Origin: Bacteroidales bacterium
GTDB taxonomy: Bacteria > Bacteroidota > Bacteroidia > Bacteroidales > Dysgonomonadaceae
NCBI GenBank assembly: GCA_012841425.1
Contig: DUUR01000318.1
Coordinates: 1 to 15,445 of the forward strand
Direction: 5' to 3'
DNA: 15,445 nucleotides
This document shows positions 1 to 7,079 of the stretch, in pieces; position 1 is the stretch's first letter, and each line of letters begins with the position of its first letter. Position numbers and translations under genes: made by a program. The notes beneath the pieces were generated by a model, which worked only from the letters and a program-made list of their open reading frames with translations, was not told the DNA's origin and did not search any database.

Positions 1-551
1 CTATCAGGTACCTCAGAAGGTATCTGAATTAGAAACTCTACCCAATCTTTATCTTTCACGTAGCCCAATCTCTCTATCTGCTCTTTGTAATAAGGATAAT
101 TGTAAATGGTTGCCATTGTACCCATCCGGTCATACCCTTCAATTAGCATGCCCTCATGATCCAGATCGGTGAATCCGAGAGGTCCATGTATTTTCTCCAT
201 ACCTCTGGCGCGCGACCAGCTCTCTGCAGCACCAAATAGAGAGTCAACAACATCATTATCATCAATAAAATCAACAAAACCAAATCGAGCATGTTTTTGA
301 TTCCAAGTTTCGTTTGACTTATGGTTGATTATCGCTGCAATTCTTCCCACAATTTCTCCTCCTCTATAAGCAAGAAAATAGGTTGCATCACAATGATCGA
401 AAGCTGGATTCTTACTTCTGTTTAGAGTAGCTCTCTCATCGTAAATTAAAGGAGGAACAAAATAGTCATTCCCTTTATACAGATCGATACTAAAATGGAT
501 GAACTTCATCAGATCATCATTAGATGTGACTTTCTTAATTACAACTGTCAT
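1..551 (-). CDS. GNAT-family N-acetyltransferase, C-terminus beyond window
   Basis: The frame reads leftwards from ATG at 549-551 and stays open to base 1, giving 183 residues before the window edge cuts it. The start MTVVIKKVTSNDDLMKFIHF, a 'GEIVGRIAAIINH' strand like the central GNAT core, and the later 'HGPLGFTDLDHEGML' and 'GTMATIYNYPYY' blocks match a Bacteroidetes family of long (roughly 370-390 residue) GNAT-like acetyltransferases. From memory of that family, about half the protein is missing here. The acceptor substrate of the family is not known to me. No signal peptide is visible, so it should be cytoplasmic. The gene lies 106 bases downstream of the mltF-like gene on the same strand and has its own TAnnTTTG box at 618-625, so it is probably transcribed separately. 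Confidence 0.8.
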   Translation of the reverse strand, partial: MTVVIKKVTSNDDLMKFIHFSIDLYKGNDYFVPPLIYDERATLNRSKNPAFDHCDATYFLAYRGGEIVGRIAAIINHKSNETWNQKHARFGFVDFIDDNDVVDSLFGAAESWSRARGMEKIHGPLGFTDLDHEGMLIEGYDRMGTMATIYNYPYYKEQIERLGYVKDKDWVEFLIQIPSEVPD

Positions 552-617
552 TATATTAAATTCTATTGGTTCTTATGTATGCTTGCTTTTATTCATTTAC
601 TCATTTCTGACGCTTCA

Positions 618-625
618 CAAAGATA
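618..625 (-). promoter_or_regulatory. Bacteroidetes -7 box for the acetyltransferase gene
   Basis: Read on the minus strand, this is TATCTTTG, a full match to TAnnTTTG. It lies about 65 bases upstream of the acetyltransferase ATG. No TTG is seen at the expected -33 spacing (only CTG at 643-645, spacer 17), so the call rests on the -7 box and its position. Confidence 0.45.
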
Positions 626-657
626 ATGATTTTTTCATTTAACAGTAGATGACAATA

Positions 658-2046
658 TTATTCTTTGATTTTCTCTTTAAAATGTAGCCACCAACCCAAG
701 ACATCACTAACATAGCTAATAGTTTCATCACCCCTAAAATAGCCATTTTTACAAACAGGATCGTTATAATATTGCTCTAATCGCTTTAGCTGTATAAATT
801 TTTCAACACTCCCATCCCATACATCTTTATCGGCACCATATTTTTCTGCAAGTGCTCTGGCATCGGAGATATGCCCTATACCTCCATTGTAAGAAGCTAA
901 CGCCAATTTTAATTGCTCATCTTTATTCTCAACGGAATTAAAAAAGACAATCAATTTTTGAAGATATTCTGCCCCTGCTCTAATATTAGCTTCAGGATCA
1001 ATAAGCATATCACTATCAACACCTAAAGAGGCCGCAGTAGAGGGCATCAATCCCATAAGTCCTTTAGCACCTGCCCAAGATGTGCCTTCACTATTAAAAG
1101 TAGACTCCTGGTAAGAAACTGCTGCTAGCAACCTCCAATCTATCCCTACCGCCTCTCCATACTGCCTAAAATACACATCGTAAGGCGATATCACTCCTTC
1201 TCCCAGATTACTCTTGAAAGTTGGTAAGTGAACATCAGAATATCCTTTTGCAACCTCAAAATATCTTTTTATAATTCTCAGATATGCTGGTTGAGAAATG
1301 CTCTTTTTGAACCAACTGTTTAGTGAATCGGCAAGGATAGGACTATCCATTCTAACCACCCAAGACGATCTTTGATCGAAGCTAATTGGAAGATGAACAT
1401 CTATATTGTTGAAATATGTTTGATTGAACTTTGCTAAGTCGTCATCTGCAACAGTATACTCTATTTCACCTCTTGACACCATACGTACCAGATCCTCTAC
1501 AAGCACTGTATCTCCTCTAATCTCTTCAATGATAATACCCCCTCCTAGCTCATTATTAAGATTTATAATTCTATCGTGAAAGCGAGACCCTTTGACAACT
1601 GTTACTTTTTTCCCTATTAAATTAGCAACATCAGTAATCATGAAATCTATATGCTGTGCTCTTTGAACTAACACCTGATGAGTAATTTGCTGCAATCCGC
1701 AATAAAGAATAGAATCTCGCATTTCATTAGTAACAGGCATATCATATGCAATTACATCAACCTCTCTATTCTTAAGCAACTTCATCATTGAGTTTGAGTT
1801 TTCTGCCACAGTAATTTTAGGCGTAAGGTTGTGCTGTCTACTAAACTCAGTTATCATATCGTAATGGTATCCCATTGGCTGATCGCGGTATATGAAATAG
1901 GAAGTGGAAGAGTTTAAAGTTATTACACGTAGTGTATCATTTTGCAATATCTGTGGGAGGTCATGTCCATTTTTATTCTTACCCCCTTCGCTACACGAAA
2001 CTGACAGCAAAATTATAATTAAAGATATTAGTAGAACTCTTATCAT
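658..2046 (-). CDS. mltF: MltF-type membrane-bound lytic murein transglycosylase (lipoprotein)
   Basis: This 462-residue protein should cleave the MurNAc-GlcNAc bond of peptidoglycan to leave a 1,6-anhydro end. It starts with a lipoprotein signal: a hydrophobic run and the lipobox LSVSC with Cys18. Residues about 38-265 are a solute-binding-protein family 3 domain, the regulatory module found in E. coli MltF. Residues about 285-450 are a GH23/SLT domain with catalytic Glu314 in 'SYQEST', the 'AKGLMGLMP' motif at 327-335 and 'ASYNGG' near 384-389. Domain order and length agree with MltF. The cysteine should anchor it to a membrane facing the periplasm. It sits 137 bases beyond the amt gene, with amt's terminator in between, so it is not part of the ammonium operon. 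No promoter as clear as its neighbours' was found. The symbol is by domain architecture; other two-domain SLT proteins exist in Bacteroidetes. Confidence 0.88.
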   Translation of the reverse strand: MIRVLLISLIIILLSVSCSEGGKNKNGHDLPQILQNDTLRVITLNSSTSYFIYRDQPMGYHYDMITEFSRQHNLTPKITVAENSNSMMKLLKNREVDVIAYDMPVTNEMRDSILYCGLQQITHQVLVQRAQHIDFMITDVANLIGKKVTVVKGSRFHDRIINLNNELGGGIIIEEIRGDTVLVEDLVRMVSRGEIEYTVADDDLAKFNQTYFNNIDVHLPISFDQRSSWVVRMDSPILADSLNSWFKKSISQPAYLRIIKRYFEVAKGYSDVHLPTFKSNLGEGVISPYDVYFRQYGEAVGIDWRLLAAVSYQESTFNSEGTSWAGAKGLMGLMPSTAASLGVDSDMLIDPEANIRAGAEYLQKLIVFFNSVENKDEQLKLALASYNGGIGHISDARALAEKYGADKDVWDGSVEKFIQLKRLEQYYNDPVCKNGYFRGDETISYVSDVLGWWLHFKEKIKE

Positions 2047-2123
2047 GCATTTTATAAAATTAAAACTGTGGTAAAATTACAAGTTTTTATCATTACTTGC
2101 TCATTTAAAATCAAATAAAGCAC

Positions 2124-2157
2124 AAAAAACAGGATGCCTTTAACAAAAACATCCTGT
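2124..2157 (-). terminator. Intrinsic terminator of the torF-like/PII/amt operon
   Basis: On the minus strand an 8-base arm ACAGGATG (2157-2150), a 13-base loop and the perfect complement CATCCTGT (2136-2129) are followed by a T-run (2129-2124). It starts 26 bases after the amt stop codon, a standard place for a Rho-independent terminator. It separates amt from the mltF-like gene. Confidence 0.85.
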
Positions 2158-2183
2158 AGCATTAGCGCAGATTGGTTTAAATT

Positions 2184-3467
2184 CTATTCATATGCAATTT
2201 CTCCATGTTCAGAAATATCAAGACCAACCGATTCACTTTTTGAGCTAATCCTTATTCCTACAAGTTTATCTACAATCTTAAAAAGCAACCAAGTCATTAA
2301 TGCACTAAACAAAACGGTTGCTAAGGTAGCGATAAACTGTACCCACAGCTGACTCCAATTGCCATACAGTGTACCTTGTGCTCCACCTTCTCCAGTAATT
2401 GCCTGAGTGGCAAACACTCCTATAAGGATTGAGCCTATTATCCCACCAACACCATGCACACCAAACGCATCAAGAGAGTCGTCATACTCAAATCGTGGTT
2501 TAACGTATGCCACCATCCAAAAGCATACGAGACCAGATATAATTCCTATTACGAAAGCCCCCAATACTCCTGTAGATCCAGCAGCAGGAGTAATAGCTAC
2601 TAATCCCGCAACAACCCCAGTACAAAAACCTACAACTGTTGGTTTTTTGTTTATAATTTTATCAAGGAATGTCCAAGTAAGTGCAGCAGCGGCTGCAGCA
2701 ATATTTGTAACCAATATGGCATTTGCCGATATTCCGTCTGCCGCCAAGCCACTTCCTCCATTAAAACCTAGCCAACCCATCCACAGTAAGGCTGTGCCAA
2801 TAACCACAAATGGAATATTATGAGGTGTAATTGGATCTTCGCTTTTAATATTCCAGCCTTTCCTTTTACCTAAAAGGATTGCCATAACCAGTGCAGAGAC
2901 TCCGGCATTGATATGAACAACAGTACCTCCAGCAAAATCGATGGCACCTAATTCACCAATCCATCCACCGCCCCACACCCAATGTGCAAGCGGGTTATAT
3001 ACTATAAGAGCCCATAGCACAGAAAAAAGCAGAAACCCTTTAAATTTTATTCGTTCTGCGAAAGCTCCAATTATCAAAGCAGGAGTTATTACAGCAAACA
3101 TTCCCTGAAATGACACAAACAGCAATTCAGGAATTGAATAACCCTCTAATAATTGACCTACACCTATACCATTCAGAAATATTTTATCAAAACCTCCTAT
3201 AAAAAAATCTATCTTATCGCCTCCAGTAGTAAAAGCAAGGCTATACCCAACAACAACCCATTCTATAATTATTACTGCCGTAAGTATAAGACACTGCATC
3301 AGCACACTTAATACATTCTTTCGCCTTACTAAACCCCCATAAAAGAGAGCCAAACCTGGAATAGTCATCATCAACACAAGAATTGTAGATACTATTATCC
3401 ATGCAGTATCTCCACTATCTAGCAACACACTCTCTACCTGCTCCAAAGTATATAATTCTTCATTCAT
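2184..3467 (-). CDS. amt: Ammonium transporter, Amt/Rh family
   Basis: This 427-residue multispanning inner-membrane protein conducts ammonium into the cell as part of a trimer. The family signature 'DFAGGTVVHINAG' is at 178-190. The twin pore histidines are His185 and His338 (in 'DAFGVHGVGG'). 'FYGGLVRRKN' at 42-51 and 'GAFAERIKFKG' at 134-144 are also typical. About eleven hydrophobic segments can be counted, as expected. The C-terminus 'SESVGLDISEHGEIAYE' carries the conserved 'GLD-S-HGE-AY' tail that contacts PII in this family. The gene is the last of a three-gene unit: only 11 bases separate it from the PII gene upstream, and a terminator follows. Start chosen at ATG 3465-3467; a second ATG-like triplet at 3461-3463 is out of frame. 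No key residue is missing. Confidence 0.96.
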   Translation of the reverse strand: MNEELYTLEQVESVLLDSGDTAWIIVSTILVLMMTIPGLALFYGGLVRRKNVLSVLMQCLILTAVIIIEWVVVGYSLAFTTGGDKIDFFIGGFDKIFLNGIGVGQLLEGYSIPELLFVSFQGMFAVITPALIIGAFAERIKFKGFLLFSVLWALIVYNPLAHWVWGGGWIGELGAIDFAGGTVVHINAGVSALVMAILLGKRKGWNIKSEDPITPHNIPFVVIGTALLWMGWLGFNGGSGLAADGISANAILVTNIAAAAAALTWTFLDKIINKKPTVVGFCTGVVAGLVAITPAAGSTGVLGAFVIGIISGLVCFWMVAYVKPRFEYDDSLDAFGVHGVGGIIGSILIGVFATQAITGEGGAQGTLYGNWSQLWVQFIATLATVLFSALMTWLLFKIVDKLVGIRISSKSESVGLDISEHGEIAYE

Positions 3468-3478
3468 ATCGTTTATTT

Positions 3479-3829
3479 TTATTTTTGTTTATCATACAAT
3501 GATTCATCACCTCTATCACCTGTTCTAATTCTAATGGACTGATCAATAGTGTATACGAAAATTCTACCGTCACCACTTTCGCCTGTAAAGGCCGATTTAA
3601 GAATTGCATCTACTGATTTCTGTACATTAATTTCTCTTACTACAAAAGAGAGAAAAATACGATCTATAGCATTTACATCATATGCAATACCTCTAAAGAT
3701 GAGACCTTGTGTGGCGGTACCTTGCCCTTTTACCTCCCACCAAGATAGGAAGTCGATATCAGCATTATGCAATGCTTTTCGTACCTCGTCGAACTTCGAC
3801 TTACGAATAATTGCTTCAATTTTTTTCAT
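3479..3829 (-). CDS. PII-family nitrogen regulatory protein
   Basis: This 116-residue cytoplasmic signal protein would sense ATP/ADP and 2-oxoglutarate and gate the adjacent Amt channel. It starts MKKIEAIIRKSKFDEVRKAL, the usual PII opening. The B-loop 'TGESGDGRIFV' is at 82-92 and the C-loop 'IRIRTGDRG' at 99-107. The T-loop, about residues 36-54, is unusual: 'GQGTATQGLIFRGIAYDVN'. It is about one residue shorter than in E. coli GlnB. Tyr50 lines up with the uridylylated Tyr51, but the region of Gln39 (2-oxoglutarate/Mg-ATP contact) reads T-A-T, and Lys58 becomes Arg57. This looks like a Bacteroidetes subtype of PII; whether to call it GlnB or GlnK cannot be settled by sequence, though linkage to amt favours a GlnK role. 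It lies 23 bases after the TorF-like gene and 11 before amt. Confidence 0.93.
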   Translation of the reverse strand: MKKIEAIIRKSKFDEVRKALHNADIDFLSWWEVKGQGTATQGLIFRGIAYDVNAIDRIFLSFVVREINVQKSVDAILKSAFTGESGDGRIFVYTIDQSIRIRTGDRGDESLYDKQK

Positions 3830-3852
3830 AACTTTTTATTTATTGTTAATTA

Positions 3853-4518
3853 TCAGAATTTTACTCCAAACACCAGAAAAACATCCTTGGAGTCAGGGTT
3901 AAGAATAGCTTGTGTATAAAGAGGGACAGAGAAATTATCATTTACCGATATCTCCTTGCTAGCCTTAATAGAGGTTACAACAAATGCAAATCCATCAGAA
4001 TAGTACCCAGTTTTTGGAGTAACGCCTACTATCAAATCGATATCTGCAAACGATGTTGGTATGGTATAGCTTGCCTCAACAAATGTTGAATAGTCTTCAT
4101 CACCTACAAAATTGGTATTCCAAACAAAAGTTAAGGGAAGTGACTCTCCAAACGTATAAGATAAAGTAGCCTCAACAACATGTTCAGAAAAATTAAAATA
4201 ACTCACCTTATCACCATTTGGAAGATCATGAGGCAAAAAATAATCAGTTATTAACAAACTCAAATTACCAATTGAGTAACGCACATAAAGATCGAACTCT
4301 CTCCAGCTACTATTGAAGCTAGAAGAGCCCCAAACCCCTAGTGTGAGTCCATTTGCAGAAAGTGATATACCTGGCTGAATAGAAGCAGGACCAACATATA
4401 AGCCACGCCATATATAAGCACTCACAAAATCTGCTTCAGCTTTTACTGTGAGTCCTTGAGATTTAACTGTACCCAAGGAGATAACTAAAGAAAATAGCAC
4501 AATAAATAATTTAATCAT
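3853..4518 (-). CDS. TorF-like putative porin, first gene of the ammonium operon
   Basis: This 221-residue secreted protein has a signal peptide at 1-20 (MIKLFIVLFS then a V-K-S cleavage site before Gln21). The mature part has alternating hydrophobic beta strands and ends in Phe, as outer-membrane barrels do. The block 'EADFVSAYIWRGLYVG' (28-43) followed by 'IQPGISLS' (47-54) resembles the start of the TorF/Gcw_chp putative-porin family, where 'Y-WRG' and 'QPG-S' are conserved. It lies directly upstream of PII and amt with short gaps, and the unit's promoter precedes it. It probably lets small solutes cross the outer membrane for the Amt system; that role is inferred from context only. Barrel size, about 8-12 strands, is also an inference. 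Confidence 0.75.
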   Translation of the reverse strand: MIKLFIVLFSLVISLGTVKSQGLTVKAEADFVSAYIWRGLYVGPASIQPGISLSANGLTLGVWGSSSFNSSWREFDLYVRYSIGNLSLLITDYFLPHDLPNGDKVSYFNFSEHVVEATLSYTFGESLPLTFVWNTNFVGDEDYSTFVEASYTIPTSFADIDLIVGVTPKTGYYSDGFAFVVTSIKASKEISVNDNFSVPLYTQAILNPDSKDVFLVFGVKF

Positions 4519-4636
4519 AGATGAATTTTTAAAGTGAATAACCCAATTTAAATCTTATTGTAAAGTAATAGTTGCAAAAAATATTAATCTGACAATAAAA
4601 CGCATCGCCGACTATCATTTTCACTCTATTACGATG

Positions 4637-4666
4637 CAAATATAATCTTTTAGTTTTTATTTCAAA
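4637..4666 (-). promoter_or_regulatory. Promoter of the torF-like/PII/amt operon
   Basis: On the minus strand TTTG (4666-4663), an 18-base spacer and TATATTTG (4644-4637) match the Bacteroidetes -33 TTG / -7 TAnnTTTG promoter. Transcription would start near 4631, giving a leader of about 110 bases before the TorF-like ATG. This is the best -33/-7 pair in the window. Confidence 0.75.
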
Positions 4667-4771
4667 GCTTTTGTAAACATTTTATTCTATTTTTATCGCT
4701 TTTGGCGTCTTTTTGTAATCTATAATTTGTAAAACACTTTCATTTCGACAAAACACTAACTATTGCTAAAC

Positions 4772-4802
4772 TTGACTTTGTAAGGTTAAAATGATATATT
4801 TG
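4772..4802 (+). promoter_or_regulatory. Promoter of the HHH/outer-membrane-barrel gene
   Basis: TTG (4772-4774), a 20-base spacer and TATATTTG (4795-4802) fit the Bacteroidetes promoter. The ATG at 4823 lies only 20 bases beyond the box, so the leader would be about 15 bases. Confidence 0.7.
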
Positions 4803-4822
4803 AAAAAATTGACTTAATAAAA

Positions 4823-6922
4823 ATGAAAAGCACCATTCTTTATTTTTTCTTTTTCCTTATTGGATTACCATTAACAATTGAAGCTCAAAACTATAACTGG
4901 CGAGAGTATGTAATTCAGCTAGCAGAAGAGGAAGATACCAATGCCGCAGCTATTGAAAACATGTACGAAGAACTTTTAGAATTAGAACACAATCCTTTTA
5001 ATCTAAACAGTGTAACAAAGGAGGAGCTAGAAACAATTCCCTTTTTAAGCATTGAAGAAATAAACGCGATTGTTACTTTCCTAAAGTACAACCGCCCAAT
5101 AGAGACAGTCTATGAATTGAGGAATGTTCGAAACCTAAGTTTCAGAACAATTCAACTTATTATACCTTTCTTTTATGTAGAAGATGGAGGGTCGAGCAGA
5201 TCAATTGCAGATACAACGAAAAGAGGGGAGAATGCAACCCCATACTCACCATTAAATCAACTCTCTAATGCCCTAAAATATGGCAGACATGAGATTCAGA
5301 TGAGGTTTGACAAAACACTTACACCCCGTGCAGGTTACGGACATTTTAGCGATAGTATCCTACAACGCTATCCAAACCGTAAGTATAGAGGTGAAGATTA
5401 TTATAACTCAATTAGATACTCTTTAAAATACAGAGATAAAATTCAAATGGGATTTACAGCCGAGAAAGATGCGGGGGAGCCCTTTCTTAAAGAAGATTAC
5501 CCTAAAGGGTATGATCATTATGGCTTTCATATTATTATTAATGATATAGGGAAGTTAAAGACACTTGCATTAGGAGATTACAGGCTGTCGTTTGGACAAG
5601 GACTGATTCTTAATAATGATTTTATTGGTAGCAAGTCGTGGGGAGTTGACAACGTTACAAGACGCACTCTTAAACCAAAGCGACATTTCTCAACTGCTGA
5701 GTATGGCTTCTTTAGAGGTGGTGCTGCCCTATTTGAGTTTGGTAATATCTCACTAACAACTTTCTATTCAAATAAACTTATAGATGCCAACATTTCAGAA
5801 AATGGTAATATCACATCATTTAAAGTTGATGGCTTACATCGTACTCCACTTGAAATGAGCAAAAAAAGGAACACGCGCGAGCAGGTTGCAGGTACAAATA
5901 TAAATTACAGAAAAAATAGATTTCAAACTGGTATTAGCGCCTTATATCACACATATAATAAAATGTATAATCCCTCATTAAGAGAATATAACAAGTTCTA
6001 TTTAAGAGACTCACGTAATTTTAATGCCAGTGTAGATTATTCGTATCAACTTCCAGGATTTATTATAGCAGGAGAAACAGCTCTGTCTAAAAATGGATCT
6101 GTTGCTACAATAAATTCAATGCAATACAGACCTTCAACAACCACTTCATTTACTGCCTTATATAGATACTATCCCGTCTCATACAACGCCCTGCATGCAC
6201 AAGCATTTGCTGAGGGAAGTAGAGTTCAGAACGAAAAGGGTGTTTATATTGGTGCAACCTTCAAACCATTTAAAAGAACTACAATTGCCACATATATTGA
6301 TTATGCACGTTTCCCTTGGCCCAAATATGGTGTTGTTAAACCATCTAAAACAACCGACTTATATTTACTGGGATCATATAATTTAACCCAACACTCATAT
6401 ATCGAGGCCAGATATAAATACAAGAAGAAAGAGAAGAATGTAAAACAGCCAGAAACGAAAAGTAATATCGTATTGCCATATGATACTCATAAGCTACGCT
6501 TGCGTTACTCCATCGACAACAATACTGGATGGAACTTCAGAACTACGTTAGATATAGCCCGGTATAAAGTAAAGCAAGCAGAGAAAGAGCTAGGTCTAAT
6601 GATTTCTCAGAACATAAATTACAAAGGAAGCGGCAAGTTATCAGCAAACACATATCTGGCAGCGTTTAATGCCGAAACATATAATGCCAGGCTCTTTTCG
6701 TACGAGCGTAATCTACTCAGCACTTTTTATATGCCTTCATTTTATGGAAAAGGCATGCGATATGCTATAAATAGTAGGTACGACTTCTCAAAGTCTCTTT
6801 CCATATCCATTAAAGCAGCGCGCACTAAATACTTCAATAGAGATACTATTAGCTCGGGAGCTGATCAGATAAATGGTAACAGTAGAACCGACATATACAC
6901 GTATTTACGATTGAGGTTTTAG
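4823..6922 (+). CDS. Secreted helix-hairpin-helix protein with outer-membrane beta-barrel
   Basis: This 699-residue protein has a signal peptide of about 21 residues (MKSTILYFFFFLIGL, then 'TIEA' before Gln22). Residues about 55-118 hold two helix-hairpin-helix repeats in the ComEA/HHH_3 style: 'NPFNLNSVTKEELETIPFL' begins the first, and 'IETVYELRNVRNLSFRTIQ' is part of the second. The rest, about 150-699, is rich in alternating aromatic/polar strands ('GDYRLSFGQGLIL', 'YKLRLRYS'-like segments) and ends 'YLRLRF' with a terminal Phe, typical of an outer-membrane barrel. Proteins with this layout are common in Bacteroidetes but I know of no proven function. HHH motifs in a periplasmic domain could bind DNA or act as a protein-docking element; both are inference. 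The gene appears monocistronic, with its own promoter just upstream and 157 bases before the next start. Confidence 0.78.
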   Translation: MKSTILYFFFFLIGLPLTIEAQNYNWREYVIQLAEEEDTNAAAIENMYEELLELEHNPFNLNSVTKEELETIPFLSIEEINAIVTFLKYNRPIETVYELRNVRNLSFRTIQLIIPFFYVEDGGSSRSIADTTKRGENATPYSPLNQLSNALKYGRHEIQMRFDKTLTPRAGYGHFSDSILQRYPNRKYRGEDYYNSIRYSLKYRDKIQMGFTAEKDAGEPFLKEDYPKGYDHYGFHIIINDIGKLKTLALGDYRLSFGQGLILNNDFIGSKSWGVDNVTRRTLKPKRHFSTAEYGFFRGGAALFEFGNISLTTFYSNKLIDANISENGNITSFKVDGLHRTPLEMSKKRNTREQVAGTNINYRKNRFQTGISALYHTYNKMYNPSLREYNKFYLRDSRNFNASVDYSYQLPGFIIAGETALSKNGSVATINSMQYRPSTTTSFTALYRYYPVSYNALHAQAFAEGSRVQNEKGVYIGATFKPFKRTTIATYIDYARFPWPKYGVVKPSKTTDLYLLGSYNLTQHSYIEARYKYKKKEKNVKQPETKSNIVLPYDTHKLRLRYSIDNNTGWNFRTTLDIARYKVKQAEKELGLMISQNINYKGSGKLSANTYLAAFNAETYNARLFSYERNLLSTFYMPSFYGKGMRYAINSRYDFSKSLSISIKAARTKYFNRDTISSGADQINGNSRTDIYTYLRLRF

Positions 6923-7052
6923 CATTGTAACTATCGATGCTCTACTTAGGCGTTTAGTATTCAAAAAGTTTATGGACGTTTTAGAGCAGTATTTATATTC
7001 AACCAGATTATGTAGGTTTTATTTAGCTGTTTAATAATCAACAAGAATTTTG

Positions 7053-7060
7053 TATTTTTG
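7053..7060 (+). promoter_or_regulatory. Bacteroidetes -7 box for the ABC-F gene
   Basis: TATTTTTG matches TAnnTTTG and ends 19 bases before the ATG at 7080. Its position shows that the in-frame TTG at 7050, which would add ten residues, cannot be the translation start. The -33 element is poor (CTG at 7027-7029). Confidence 0.55.
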
Positions 7061-7079
7061 CATACTTATATACTCAATT

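Larger units (their letters stand above)
4519..4822. other. Divergent intergenic region with two promoters
   Basis: This 304-base AT-rich gap separates the leftward ammonium operon from the rightward HHH-barrel gene. It holds one promoter for each direction (4637-4666 minus, 4772-4802 plus). It also holds a 6-base inverted repeat, GCATCG at 4602-4607 and CGATGC at 4632-4637, next to the minus-strand -7 box. The expected operon leader is about 110 bases. No small gene or RNA was recognised in the rest. Confidence 0.6.

Noticed and set aside
2407..2823. Long open frame opposite amt
   Set aside because: It is antisense to a clear ammonium transporter, has a Pro/Thr/Ala-rich composition typical of a shadow frame, and has no promoter or domain.
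6938..6988. Inverted repeat TGCTCTA / TAGAGCA after the HHH-barrel gene as a terminator
   Set aside because: Only seven pairs around a 37-base loop and no U-run; too weak.
7050..7079. TTG start giving a ten-residue N-terminal extension of the ABC-F protein
   Set aside because: The extension overlaps the promoter -7 box at 7053-7060, and family alignment begins at the ATG at 7080.
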